From a bacterium HR10 (GTDB lineage: Bacteria; Acidobacteriota; Blastocatellia; HR10): a stretch of DNA of 64,000 nucleotides. The stretch covers positions 1 through 64,000 of the forward strand of contig BEHM01000011.1 in assembly GCA_002923315.1 (NCBI GenBank). Reading direction: 5' to 3'. How positions within the stretch are numbered: position 1 is the stretch's first letter; every line of letters begins with the position of its first letter. The notes beneath the pieces were generated by a model. It saw nothing but the letters and a program-made list of their open reading frames with translations. It ran no database searches and was not told the origin of the DNA. Both the position numbers and the translations under genes were made by a program. Shown piece by piece: positions 7,186-15,897 of the stretch.

Positions 7186-8922
7186 TCACGTGCGCCGTCG
7201 TCGTCCACTCCAGAGGCCGAAGGCCAGAAGCAGAGCCCCGATGCTCAATCCGCCGAGGGTTCCCAGGCGCGTCAGGCGGTACATGTGTTCGGCGTAAGCG
7301 AGCAGCGTGCTCGAGTGGTCGGACGAGACCTTCGCCATCAGCTCCTGGTAGTGGTGACTCGCGGCGAGGCTCACGAGAGCCAGGATCATGAGGGCAGCGC
7401 CCAGACCCGCGATCTGGAGGGGACGCCGTGGCGTCTGCTCGCGAATCCATCGGCTGTGGGTGACGCCATAGAAGACGTAGATGAGGAGCCCCAGGGCCAG
7501 CCACACACCGAAGCGGATCCAAGTGAGCCGTGGCAGGCTGAGCATGAGGTAGAAACAACTAGCGATGCCGAGGAGGGGGACGACAGGGACCAACGGCGTG
7601 CGGAACGGACGCGGCCGCTGTGGGTCCGTGTGGCGCAGGACGATCACGCCCGCGCACACGAGGATGAAGGCGAAGAGCGTACCGATGTTGGTCAACTCCG
7701 CGGCCTCGCCGATGTCCACGAAGGCGGCGGAGACAGCGACGGCGACGCCCGTCAGGATCGTCGTCACATGCGGCGTCTTGAAGCGCGGATGCACTGCGGC
7801 AAATCGCGCCGGCAGCAACCCGTCGCGAGCCATGGAGAAGAAGATGCGCGGCTGCCCCATCTGGAAGACGAGCAACACCGACGTCGTCGCCACCACGGCG
7901 CCGAAGGCGACGATCCCCGCCGCCCAATTCAAATCGAGGAGGCGCAGGGCGAGCGCCAGCGGCTCCGGGACATTCAGCTCCGAATAGTGGACGAGTCCCG
8001 TGAGCACGGCGGCTGTGACCACGTAGAGGATGGTGCAGATGACGAGCGAGCCGATCATCCCCAAGGGGAGATCGCGTTGAGGATTACGCGTCTCCTCGGC
8101 CGTCGTGGAGATGGCGTCGAAGCCGATGTAGGCGAAGAAGACGAGTGCCGCGCCCGTCATAATGCCCTTCCACCCATTGGGAGCGAAGGGCTGCCAGTTC
8201 TCCGGCTTCACGTAGAGGAATCCGATCACGATGAAGAAGAGCAGCACGAGCAGCTTCACGACGACCATCAGCGCGTTGAAGCGCGCGCTCTCTTTGACGC
8301 CGATGACGAGCAGGATGGTGAGCACGGCCACGATGGCGAAGGCCGGGAGGTTGATGATGATCGGGAGGCCGAACACGCGGGGCGCGTGGGCGAGGATCTC
8401 CCGCGTGTGAATGCCGACGTTGTAGCTCACCGTGAGCCATCGCCATTCGGGAGGGATCTCCAGGCCGAGTCCGCGCAGGAGTTCGATGAAATAACCCGAC
8501 CAGCTCACGGCCACGGCGATATTGCCGACCGCGTATTCGAGGATCAGGTCCCATCCGATGATCCACGCGATCAATTCGCCGAGCGTCGCATACGCATAGG
8601 TGTACGCGCTGCCGGAGATGGGGATCAGCGAGGCGAATTCCGCGTAGCAGAGGGCGCAGAAGCCGCAGGCGATCGCCGTCAGCACGAACGAGAGGATCAA
8701 TCCGGGGCCGGCTCCGGGGCGCAGGACTTCTCCAGTTGTCGGATCCACGGTGCCCGCAGCCGCTGTGCCCGTCAGAGCGAAGATCCCCGCGCCGATGATG
8801 GCTCCGATGCCCAGTGCCGTTAGGTCCCAGGCTGTGAGCGCCCGCTTGAGCCGATACTCGGGCTTCTCGCTCTCGATGAGGATCGCGTCCACCGTCTTCC
8901 GTCGAAAGAGTTCGCCGAGCAT
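7186..8922 (-). CDS. APC superfamily amino acid permease (CAT-like)
   Basis: A 578-residue inner-membrane transporter with twelve or more hydrophobic segments. The signature stretch ALGIGAIIGAGIFALTG near residue 40 and the later ISGSAYTYAYATLGELIAW and FFAYIGFDAISTTAEETRNPQRDLP are those of the cationic amino acid transporter branch (YfnA/CAT). It probably imports an amino acid by proton symport; the substrate cannot be read from sequence. The ATG directly abuts a GAAGGAG motif, an unusually short spacing, but no other in-frame start lies upstream before a stop. The last 70 residues add two further membrane segments. Confidence 0.88.
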   Translation of the reverse strand: MLGELFRRKTVDAILIESEKPEYRLKRALTAWDLTALGIGAIIGAGIFALTGTAAAGTVDPTTGEVLRPGAGPGLILSFVLTAIACGFCALCYAEFASLIPISGSAYTYAYATLGELIAWIIGWDLILEYAVGNIAVAVSWSGYFIELLRGLGLEIPPEWRWLTVSYNVGIHTREILAHAPRVFGLPIIINLPAFAIVAVLTILLVIGVKESARFNALMVVVKLLVLLFFIVIGFLYVKPENWQPFAPNGWKGIMTGAALVFFAYIGFDAISTTAEETRNPQRDLPLGMIGSLVICTILYVVTAAVLTGLVHYSELNVPEPLALALRLLDLNWAAGIVAFGAVVATTSVLLVFQMGQPRIFFSMARDGLLPARFAAVHPRFKTPHVTTILTGVAVAVSAAFVDIGEAAELTNIGTLFAFILVCAGVIVLRHTDPQRPRPFRTPLVPVVPLLGIASCFYLMLSLPRLTWIRFGVWLALGLLIYVFYGVTHSRWIREQTPRRPLQIAGLGAALMILALVSLAASHHYQELMAKVSSDHSSTLLAYAEHMYRLTRLGTLGGLSIGALLLAFGLWSGRRRRT

Positions 8923-9064
8923 CTCCTTCGCGCTCGCCCGATTGCCTCAAGACTTCTGATCGCACCTTCAGCGGAGCCCAAAACCATATCCGATGTGGCG
9001 GGGAAAGTCAAAAGGGGCATCGCCGGCGGACCGAAGGCACGCGGGCCGTGCGCTCCTCTTTACC

Positions 9065-9094
9065 TTGACAGGCCTCTCGTGATTGGAATAAAGT
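9065..9094 (+). promoter_or_regulatory. Sigma70-like promoter of the hybrid kinase gene
   Basis: TTGACA (9065-9070), an 18-nt spacer and TAAAGT (9089-9094). The predicted transcription start near 9101 rules out the TTG at 9095 as start codon and supports the ATG at 9155. A six-codon mini-frame (ATG at 9111) precedes the gene. Confidence 0.5.
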
Positions 9095-9154
9095 TTGCTA
9101 GTTTTTGGAGATGACCTTTGCCGAGCTGTGAGGCGTGTGGGAGAAGAGGAACGG

Positions 9155-11248
9155 ATGTGCAGCGAGTCCCCGTCGCCTTCGGAGCGCGCGCTTCTGATGA
9201 ACGCCGCTCCCCTGGAGGAGGTTCGCGAGCAGATGCGCCGCGCGGCCGCGCGGGAGGCGCTGCTGCAGTGCCTCATCGCGCGGATCTACGAATCGCTCGA
9301 TGTGTCGGAGATCGCGCGGTGTTCTCTGGAAGAGCTGGCGCGGTTTCTCGATGTGGATCGAGCGGTCTTCGCCCGGATCGAGGAGGAGCGGGATCTGGTC
9401 GAGCCCGTCCATGAGTATTGCAAGCCGGGCGTTCCCGGGGCTCAGCCATCGTATCGGCTCTCGGATTATGCGCCTCTTGTCGAAGTCGGGCGGCGTGAGG
9501 GCGTGTTGGCCATCCCCGACGTGGAGGCGCATCCACTGGCCCGTCCGATCCTGGCGCAGTATCGGTCTCTGGGCGTGCGCTCGGTCCTTTACGCCCCGAT
9601 CGTTCGCGCGGAGCGATTATCGGCCGTCCTCTGGTTCACGATGACGAGTCGGACACGGGTCTGGAGCGCGGAGGAGATCGAGCTGGTTCGCGCCGTCAGC
9701 CATCAGGTGGGGCTCGCGCTCCGGCACGCCGAGCTCTATCAGCAAGCGCGGCAACTGGAGGAGCGCTATCGCAGCATCTTCGAGAACGCCGTCGTGGGGA
9801 TTTACCAGAGCACGCCCGAGGGGCGCATCCTCGTGGCGAATCCAGCGCTGGCCCGCATGCTCGGATACGAGTCGGTGGAGGAGCTGTTGCGCGCGGACAT
9901 CGAGCGCGACCTGTACGTGGATGTCTCCGAGCGCCGCCGGAACATGGAGATCCTGCAGCGCAGCGGGCGGCTGGATGGAGCCGAGTTCGAGCTGCGTCGC
10001 AAAGATGGAGGGCGCATCTTCGTTCAGGAATATGCGCGCGCGGTGACCGACGCCGAAGGGCGGGTGCTCTACTATGAGGGCTTGCTCATTGACATCACCG
10101 ATCGGCGTCGGCTGCAGCAGCAACTGCTGCAGGCGCAGCGGATGGAGAGCGTGGGCACGCTGGCCGCGGGTGTCGCCCATAACTTCAACAACCTGCTCAC
10201 GGTGATTCTCGGCTACGCGTCGCTGCTTCTGGCTCAACTGCGACCGGAGGATCCGGCGCGTCCATCGGTGGAGGCGATCGAGCAGGCGGCGCAGCGAGCG
10301 GCTGAGCTGACGTCGCAGCTGCTGCTCTTCAGTCGCCCCTCGGTAGCCCCGCCGGTCCCGGTGGATGTGAACGAGGTCGTGGAGCGCTTGGCGCAGTTGC
10401 TCCGCGGCGCCTTCGATGCCAGCATTCACATCCGGACGGAGCTGGCTTCGGATGTGCGACCCGTCTGCATCAACCCCGCGCAGTTAGAGCAGGCGCTCAT
10501 GAATCTCTGCGTGAATGCGCGCGATGCGATGCCCGAGGGAGGGCAATTGACGCTTCGGACGGAGCAGGCGGTGCTCTCGGCGGATCATCCGCGCGTGCGG
10601 GCGGGCGAGATCCTCGCTGGCGCGTATGTGGTCGTGCGGGTCTCCGATACCGGCGTGGGGATAGCGCCGGAGCACATCTCGCGCATCTTCGATCCGTTTT
10701 ACACGACGAAGGAAGTGGGAAAGGGGACGGGGTTGGGATTGGCGGTCGTCTACGGCGTCGTGCGCAGTGCCGGCGGATTCATCGAGGTCGAGAGCCAAGT
10801 GGGGCGAGGAACGACGTTCACCTTGTACTTCCCGGCGGCAACGGAGGCTCCCGCGCGCGAGCGCTCAGGAGAATCGGTGCGCGCCCGTCCGAAGATCCTC
10901 CTCGTGGACGATGAGCCCGCCGTGCGGCGCGTCGCTACCCTCATCCTCGCGCGTCATGGCTATGATGTGCTCTTGGCTTCGGACGGTGCCGAAGCGCTGG
11001 AGATCTATCGAGAGCGGCAGGGGGAGATCGCGCTGGTCATCCTCGATGTGACGATGCCCCGAATGGGTGGCCTGGCGTGCTACGAGCAATTGATCCGCCT
11101 GAACCCCGAGGTGAAGGTCATTCTCTGCAGCGGCTATAATTTGGAGGACTTGGGGCCGCGCGTTCCCATGCGCCCCGGCGTGCGGTTCTTGCAAAAGCCC
11201 TATCAAATCGAGGAGTTGATTCACACCGTGCGCTCGCTTTTGAGTTGA
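9155..11248 (+). CDS. Hybrid sensor histidine kinase, GAF-PAS-HisKA-HATPase-REC
   Basis: A 697-residue signalling protein without membrane segments. Order: GAF (about 35-200), PAS (about 205-325), HisKA with GVAHNFNNLL (phospho-accepting His near 341), HATPase with DTGVGIAPEHISRIFDPFYTTK and GKGTGLGLAVVYG, and a C-terminal receiver KILLVDDEPAVRR with phospho-acceptor Asp near 630 in VILDVTMPRMGG. This is the cytosolic type in which His phosphate passes to the attached receiver. The ATG at 9155 has GAGGA upstream at a suitable distance; earlier in-frame starts precede the promoter. No dedicated output regulator is adjacent, so its partner is elsewhere or the receiver is inhibitory. Confidence 0.92.
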   Translation: MCSESPSPSERALLMNAAPLEEVREQMRRAAAREALLQCLIARIYESLDVSEIARCSLEELARFLDVDRAVFARIEEERDLVEPVHEYCKPGVPGAQPSYRLSDYAPLVEVGRREGVLAIPDVEAHPLARPILAQYRSLGVRSVLYAPIVRAERLSAVLWFTMTSRTRVWSAEEIELVRAVSHQVGLALRHAELYQQARQLEERYRSIFENAVVGIYQSTPEGRILVANPALARMLGYESVEELLRADIERDLYVDVSERRRNMEILQRSGRLDGAEFELRRKDGGRIFVQEYARAVTDAEGRVLYYEGLLIDITDRRRLQQQLLQAQRMESVGTLAAGVAHNFNNLLTVILGYASLLLAQLRPEDPARPSVEAIEQAAQRAAELTSQLLLFSRPSVAPPVPVDVNEVVERLAQLLRGAFDASIHIRTELASDVRPVCINPAQLEQALMNLCVNARDAMPEGGQLTLRTEQAVLSADHPRVRAGEILAGAYVVVRVSDTGVGIAPEHISRIFDPFYTTKEVGKGTGLGLAVVYGVVRSAGGFIEVESQVGRGTTFTLYFPAATEAPARERSGESVRARPKILLVDDEPAVRRVATLILARHGYDVLLASDGAEALEIYRERQGEIALVILDVTMPRMGGLACYEQLIRLNPEVKVILCSGYNLEDLGPRVPMRPGVRFLQKPYQIEELIHTVRSLLS

Positions 11249-11266
11249 ATCGTCGGCCTCGTGCGG

Positions 11267-12154
11267 CTAGGATATGACGGGTTCGGCCATCCGGGTCGGA
11301 GCCGGTGCCACAAGCTCCCACGCTTCAGGATCGCGCAGGAGAGCGGCGACGGCAGTTGTGTTCAGAGCGTGGCCGGGGCGCCACGCCTCCACGCGCGCCA
11401 GAAGCGGATGTCCGATGAGCGCGAGGTCGCCGATCAGATCCACGATCTTGTGGCGCACGAATTCGTCGGGGAATCGCAGCCCTTCTGGATTGAGGATGCC
11501 CGCGTGATCCAGGACGATGGCGTTCTGGAGTGAGCCCCCGCGAATCAAGCCCTTCCGACGCAGGGTCTCCACATCTTCAAGGAATCCGAACGTGCGCGCC
11601 GGAGCCAGCTCTTCGACGAACGTCTCTTCGGTGACGACCAGCTCATGCTGTTGCCGTCCGATCATCGGGTGAGGGAACTCGATCACACAGCTCACACGGA
11701 AAGCCGTATCGGGAGAGAGGAGGATGCGCTGATGTGCATCGCCGATCTGGATCGGCTTGCGGACGCGCACATAATGTCGGGGAGCATCCGACGTCCGCAG
11801 CCCCGCGCGCGCGAGCATCTGGACAAAGGGCGCCGCGCTGCCGTCGAGGATGGGGACTTCCAGGTTGTCCATCTCAATGATCGCATTATCCACGCCGCAG
11901 GCGTAGAGGGCGGCCAGCAGGTGCTCGACCGTCGCGACCATGACCCCGGCGCGCACCAGGGCCGTGGCGTAGCTGACGCGAGCCACGTATTGAGGCGATG
12001 CCGGGATCTCGAAACCGTCCAGGTCGGTGCGACGGAAGAGCAGCCCCGTGTAGGCCGGGGCCGGGCAGAGCCTCAAGCGGGTACGCACGCCAGTATGAAG
12101 CCCGGTCCCTTCGATCTCCACCGGGCGCGCGAGCGTTCGCTGAAGCGATCGCAT
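11267..12154 (-). CDS. lpxC: UDP-3-O-acyl-N-acetylglucosamine deacetylase
   Basis: A 295-residue zinc amidase for the committed step of lipid A synthesis, hence evidence for an LPS outer membrane. The family N terminus QRTLARPVEIEGTGLHTG and zinc ligands in VATVEHLLAALYACGVDNA (His) and HKIVDLIGDLALIGHP (His and Asp) are intact, as is the catalytic GHALN His. Start placed at the ATG of 12154 because the family starts two to five residues before QRTL. No Shine-Dalgarno is visible there, and the frame stays open for another 115 codons upstream without family similarity. It converges with the hybrid kinase gene 18 bases away. Confidence 0.93.
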   Translation of the reverse strand: MRSLQRTLARPVEIEGTGLHTGVRTRLRLCPAPAYTGLLFRRTDLDGFEIPASPQYVARVSYATALVRAGVMVATVEHLLAALYACGVDNAIIEMDNLEVPILDGSAAPFVQMLARAGLRTSDAPRHYVRVRKPIQIGDAHQRILLSPDTAFRVSCVIEFPHPMIGRQQHELVVTEETFVEELAPARTFGFLEDVETLRRKGLIRGGSLQNAIVLDHAGILNPEGLRFPDEFVRHKIVDLIGDLALIGHPLLARVEAWRPGHALNTTAVAALLRDPEAWELVAPAPTRMAEPVIS

Positions 12155-12541
12155 AGCCGGAAGGGATAAGCAAGTGGCGTGCCCAAACAGCGCGCTCGAT
12201 ATAACCCTCGGCCGTTTCACACCTTGCTCATTCGGAGGTGCGATCGTGCGCTCCGGCCCTTGTGGCGCGCGCGCCACACCTGCTGTGGACATCCGGCGAC
12301 AGCCAAAACGCGCGAGCCCGCGCTCCTGCATGGCATTCCGGGAGAGGATCGGCGTCCTGTGCTCACTTCCGTTGGGCCGCATCCACAGGGGGGAAGCGCG
12401 CATCGCCCTGGCGCTCATGTGCGGAGCGACGGCCGTGCCGATGACGTGCTCGCGGGTCATCCCGGGCTCCAGCGGAATGAGGCCTTGGCTCTCGGTCACC
12501 TTGAGGGCATCGCCGCGTCGGTGCGCGGATCCAGATGAGCG
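12155..12541. other. Unassigned 387-base stretch between lpxC and the senA promoter
   Basis: Divergent intergenic space. On the minus strand the lpxC frame runs open back to 12499 and its distal part (TESQGLIPLEPGMTREH and following) looks somewhat protein-like, but I recognise no family and see no ribosome binding site. Other frames are open only because the DNA is GC-rich. A TATATC-like -10 for lpxC may lie near 12210 on the minus strand. Confidence 0.3.
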
Positions 12542-12571
12542 TTGACAGGATGAAGCGCGCTCTCATAGACT
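12542..12571 (+). promoter_or_regulatory. Sigma70-like promoter of the senA-senB-egtD operon
   Basis: TTGACA (12542-12547), 18-nt spacer, TAGACT (12566-12571). Predicted transcription start about 12578, some 17 bases before the chosen ATG of senA. Confidence 0.5.
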
Positions 12572-12594
12572 GGGGGAAGCGGCGAGGTGAGATG

Positions 12595-13929
12595 ATGACG
12601 GTTCGAGCGGACACGACGGTCTTCTCGGCGCGGACATTGAGCGAATGGGTTCGCGAGGCGCGTCGGTGCACGTTTGAGCTTGTCGCGGATCTGACGGATG
12701 AGCAGCTGATCGGTCCCCTGTTGCCGATCATCAATCCGCTGCTGTGGGAGATCGGGCACGTCGCCTGGTTTCAGGAGAAGTGGGTGTTGCGACACGCGCT
12801 CGGGCGTGAGCCGATCCGCCCCGATGCCGATGCGCTGTGGGACTCCATTGCCATCCCGCATGATGAGCGGTGGCGGCTGCCGCTCCCCTCGCGCGAGCAA
12901 ACGCTCGCCTACATGCGCGAGGTGCGCGATCGTGTGCTGGAGGTGTTGGAGCGATCGGAGCTGACGCCGGAGCTGGCCTATTTCGTCTGTCTCTCAGTGT
13001 TTCACGAGGACATGCACACGGAGGCGATCACCTACACGCGGCAGACGCTTGGGTATCCGCCGCCGAAGCTCTCGCTCGTCGTCGAGACCTCGGCGATCTC
13101 CGCCGAAGGGGGGCCGCTTCCCGGGGATGTCGAGATTCCGGGGGGGACATTCTGGCTGGGGGCCACGCCCGATGAGCCCTTCGTCTTCGATAACGAGAAG
13201 TGGGCGCATCCGGTGTCGGTGCGTCCGTTTGCCATCGCGCGGGCTCCGGTCACACAAGCCGAGTTTGCGGCCTTCGTGGACGATGGGGGATATCGTCGGC
13301 GGGAGTGGTGGAGCGAGGCCGGATGGCGATGGCGCGAGCGCGTGGGCGCCGAGCATCCGGTCTATTGGCGGCGCGAGGCTCCGGGGCGGTGGTGGCGTCG
13401 CCATTTCGATCAGTGGGTGCCGCTGGAGCCGCATCGTCCGGTGATCCATGTGAATTGGTACGAGGCCGAGGCCTATTGCCGATGGGCGGGGCGCCGGTTG
13501 CCGACCGAATGGGAGTGGGAGGTCGCCGCCGCGGGTGAGCCGGATGCCTCGGGGACACGCTTGGCCGAGCGAAAGCGACGATTCCCATGGGGCGATGAGC
13601 CGCCGACGCCTGAGCGAGCGAATCTCGATTGGCGCGCGATGGGGTGCGTGGATGTGGGCGCGCTGGCGGCCGGGGAGAGCGCCTTCGGGTGTCGCCAGAT
13701 GATCGGCAACGTGTGGGAATGGACCAGCAGCGATTTCCTCCCCTACCCGGGATTCGTCCCCGATCCGTACAAGGAGTACTCGCAGCCGTGGTTCGGGGAT
13801 CACAAGGTATTGCGCGGGGGATGTTGGGTCACGCGCGGTCGGCTCTTGCGCAACACGTGGCGGAACTTCTATCGCCCGGATCGGCGCGATGTCTGGGCGG
13901 GCTTTCGTACGTGCGCCCTCTCGCGATGA
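12595..13929 (+). CDS. senA: Selenoneine synthase SenA (EgtB-like non-heme iron enzyme)
   Basis: A 444-residue enzyme of the EgtB/SenA family that joins N-alpha-trimethylhistidine (hercynine) oxidatively to a chalcogen donor. The N-terminal DinB domain carries the iron-binding His residues in IGHVAWFQEK and FHEDMHTEA. The C-terminal FGE-sulfatase domain begins near residue 175 (IPGGTFWLGA) and contains PVIHVNWYEAEAYCRWAGRRLPTEWEWE and GNVWEWTSS. By itself the protein could be EgtB (ergothioneine); the gene overlaps a SenB gene by four bases (ATGA), and that pairing defines the selenoneine pathway, in which SenA uses the selenosugar made by SenB. Start at 12595 has GAGG at 7 nt; the ATG at 12592 is an alternative. 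The promoter lies just upstream. Confidence 0.82.
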   Translation: MTVRADTTVFSARTLSEWVREARRCTFELVADLTDEQLIGPLLPIINPLLWEIGHVAWFQEKWVLRHALGREPIRPDADALWDSIAIPHDERWRLPLPSREQTLAYMREVRDRVLEVLERSELTPELAYFVCLSVFHEDMHTEAITYTRQTLGYPPPKLSLVVETSAISAEGGPLPGDVEIPGGTFWLGATPDEPFVFDNEKWAHPVSVRPFAIARAPVTQAEFAAFVDDGGYRRREWWSEAGWRWRERVGAEHPVYWRREAPGRWWRRHFDQWVPLEPHRPVIHVNWYEAEAYCRWAGRRLPTEWEWEVAAAGEPDASGTRLAERKRRFPWGDEPPTPERANLDWRAMGCVDVGALAAGESAFGCRQMIGNVWEWTSSDFLPYPGFVPDPYKEYSQPWFGDHKVLRGGCWVTRGRLLRNTWRNFYRPDRRDVWAGFRTCALSR

Positions 13930-14897
13930 GGATCTGCCTGGTCACGCCCGCAGCTTCGGCTCGACAGACGGGGAATCGCACGACGGCGCGTCGGTGGGCG
14001 CGCTTGTTGCGCGCGTTAGGTCATCGCGTGGTGATTCGGGAGGACTATCGCGACGAGCCATGCGATCTGCTCATCGCTTTGCACGCGCGTCGGAGCGCGG
14101 GCGCCGTGGAGCGCTTCCGGCGCGCGCATCCGGGGCGTCCGCTGATCGTCGCGCTCACGGGCACAGACCTTTATGAGGATCTGCGCGCATCCCCGGAGGT
14201 GGAACGTTCCCTGGAACTGGCCACGCGCATCGTCCTGTTGCAACCGGAGGGGGTGGCCGAGCTCGCGGAACCGCTGCGGGCCAAAGCGCGCGTCCTCTAT
14301 CAATCGGCCGAGCGGCCTCGCGGGCGCATCGTCCCGCTTCGTCGTGTCTTCGAGGTCTGCGTCATCGCCAATCTTCGCGCGGTGAAGGACCCGCTTCGCG
14401 CGGCGTGGGCGGCGCGGCATCTGCCGTCGGCTTCGCGCATTCGCATCACGCACGTCGGAGCGGCGTTGGAGGCCGAATGGGCGGAAGCCGCGCGCGCGGA
14501 GATGGCGGTGAATCCGCGCTATCGGTGGCTGGGCGAGCAGCCGCACGGTCGCGCGCTGCGCCTTCTGGCGCGCAGCCGTCTGCTGGTGCTCTCCTCGCGG
14601 ATGGAGGGGGGAGCGAATGTCCTCTCTGAAGCGCTCGCCGCCTCGGTGCCGATCCTCGCGACACGCATTCCGGGATCGGTGGGGATTTTGGGGCCGGAGT
14701 ATCCGGGCTATTTCCCGGTCGGAGATACGGAAGCGCTCGCCGCGCTGCTGTGGCGCGCGGAGACAGATCGCGATTTTCGCGCGGCGTTGCGCGCGCACAT
14801 CCGGCGGCTGCGACCGCTCGTCTCCCCGGCGCGCGAGCGCCGTGGCTGGCGCGCGCTGCTTGAGGAGCTTCGCGCGGTGGAGAACGCTCATGGGTGA
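13926..14897 (+). CDS. senB: Selenosugar synthase SenB (glycosyltransferase)
   Basis: A 323-residue GT-B type glycosyltransferase. The N terminus MRICLVTPA, then GNRTTARRWARLLRALGHRV, LLIALHARRS, VALTGTDLY and the C-terminal EGGANVLSEALAASVPILATRIPGS follow the TIGR04348-type family now known as SenB. SenB forms the carbon-selenium bond by coupling selenophosphate with a UDP-sugar (UDP-GlcNAc). That selenosugar is the selenium donor for SenA. The start overlaps the senA stop (ATGA) and its end overlaps egtD by 8 bases, so the three genes are one coupled operon. SenC, the selenophosphate synthetase of the pathway, is not adjacent; SelD elsewhere in the genome could supply the substrate. Confidence 0.85.
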   Translation: MRICLVTPAASARQTGNRTTARRWARLLRALGHRVVIREDYRDEPCDLLIALHARRSAGAVERFRRAHPGRPLIVALTGTDLYEDLRASPEVERSLELATRIVLLQPEGVAELAEPLRAKARVLYQSAERPRGRIVPLRRVFEVCVIANLRAVKDPLRAAWAARHLPSASRIRITHVGAALEAEWAEAARAEMAVNPRYRWLGEQPHGRALRLLARSRLLVLSSRMEGGANVLSEALAASVPILATRIPGSVGILGPEYPGYFPVGDTEALAALLWRAETDRDFRAALRAHIRRLRPLVSPARERRGWRALLEELRAVENAHG

Positions 14898-15891
14898 GGA
14901 ACACCGATTCGAGGTGATTCGCGCGACCCCGGATGACCACCTGGCGGAATTCGCCCGCGATGTGCGCGAGGGACTGACGGCCTCTCCCAAGCGCCTTCCC
15001 TGTCGGTACTTCTACGATCGCGAGGGATCGCTCCTGTTTGAGGCGATCTGCGCGCTGCCCGAATACTATCTGACGCGAGCCGAGCGCGCCATCCTGGAGG
15101 CCCATGCCGAGGAGATCCTCGCGCGCGGCTTCGGCGAGCGCGCCTCCGATCCGATCACGCTCGTGGAGCTGGGGAGCGGGAGCGCGACCAAAACACGTCT
15201 GCTCATCGCGGCGCTCCTCCACCGTCAGGGCGCGCTGCTCTATGTGCCCGTGGACATCTCGCGCGAGATGTTGGAGGAGAGCGCCCGCCGCTTGGTGCGC
15301 GACTATCCGGGACTGCGCGTGCGCGCCATCGCGGGAGATTATGAGGACGGACTCGAACATCTGGCCTCACTACGGGGGCGGAAGCTCATCCTCTGGTTGG
15401 GCTCGAACATCGGCAATCTGGAGCGCGCGGAGGCGATCGCCTTCCTTCGCCGCGTGCGCGAGCGGATGTCAGAAGCGGACGCGATGCTCGTCGGCATTGA
15501 TCTGCGCAAGGATCGCGCGGTGGTGGAGCGCGCGTACAATGACGCGCGCGGGGTGACGGCGCGGTTCAATGCGAATCTCCTGGCGCGCATCAATCGAGAG
15601 CTGGGCGGGCATTTCGACCTCGCGGCCTTCCGCCATCACGCGCTGTACAACGAGGCGGAGGGGCGAATCGAGATGTATCTGGTGAGCGTTCGCGCCCAGC
15701 GCGTGCGCATCGAGCAGTTGGACCTGGAGGTCTCCTTCGCCGCGGGTGAGCGGATTCACACGGAGAATTCCTACAAGTACTCGCCGGAGGAGATCACGGC
15801 AGCGGCGACGGCTGCGGGGTTGCGTCTGCTCGGACACTGGCGCGATCCGAACGCGCTCTTCAGCGTGAATCTCTTCGGGCGCGCGCCCTGA
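14890..15891 (+). CDS. egtD: L-histidine N-alpha-methyltransferase EgtD
   Basis: A 333-residue SAM-dependent enzyme that trimethylates histidine to hercynine, the shared precursor of ergothioneine and selenoneine. The family marker LPCRYFYDREGSLLFEAIC lies near residue 38, followed by the SAM-binding VELGSGSATKTRLLI, then LWLGSNIGNLER and the substrate-loop region NLLARINRELGGHFDL. The C-terminal IHTENSYKYS carries Glu and Ser residues that hold histidine. The ATG overlaps the end of senB by 8 bases. Its presence makes the operon self-sufficient for the histidine half of selenoneine. Confidence 0.93.
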   Translation: MGEEHRFEVIRATPDDHLAEFARDVREGLTASPKRLPCRYFYDREGSLLFEAICALPEYYLTRAERAILEAHAEEILARGFGERASDPITLVELGSGSATKTRLLIAALLHRQGALLYVPVDISREMLEESARRLVRDYPGLRVRAIAGDYEDGLEHLASLRGRKLILWLGSNIGNLERAEAIAFLRRVRERMSEADAMLVGIDLRKDRAVVERAYNDARGVTARFNANLLARINRELGGHFDLAAFRHHALYNEAEGRIEMYLVSVRAQRVRIEQLDLEVSFAAGERIHTENSYKYSPEEITAAATAAGLRLLGHWRDPNALFSVNLFGRAP

Positions 15892-15897
15892 AGCGGC

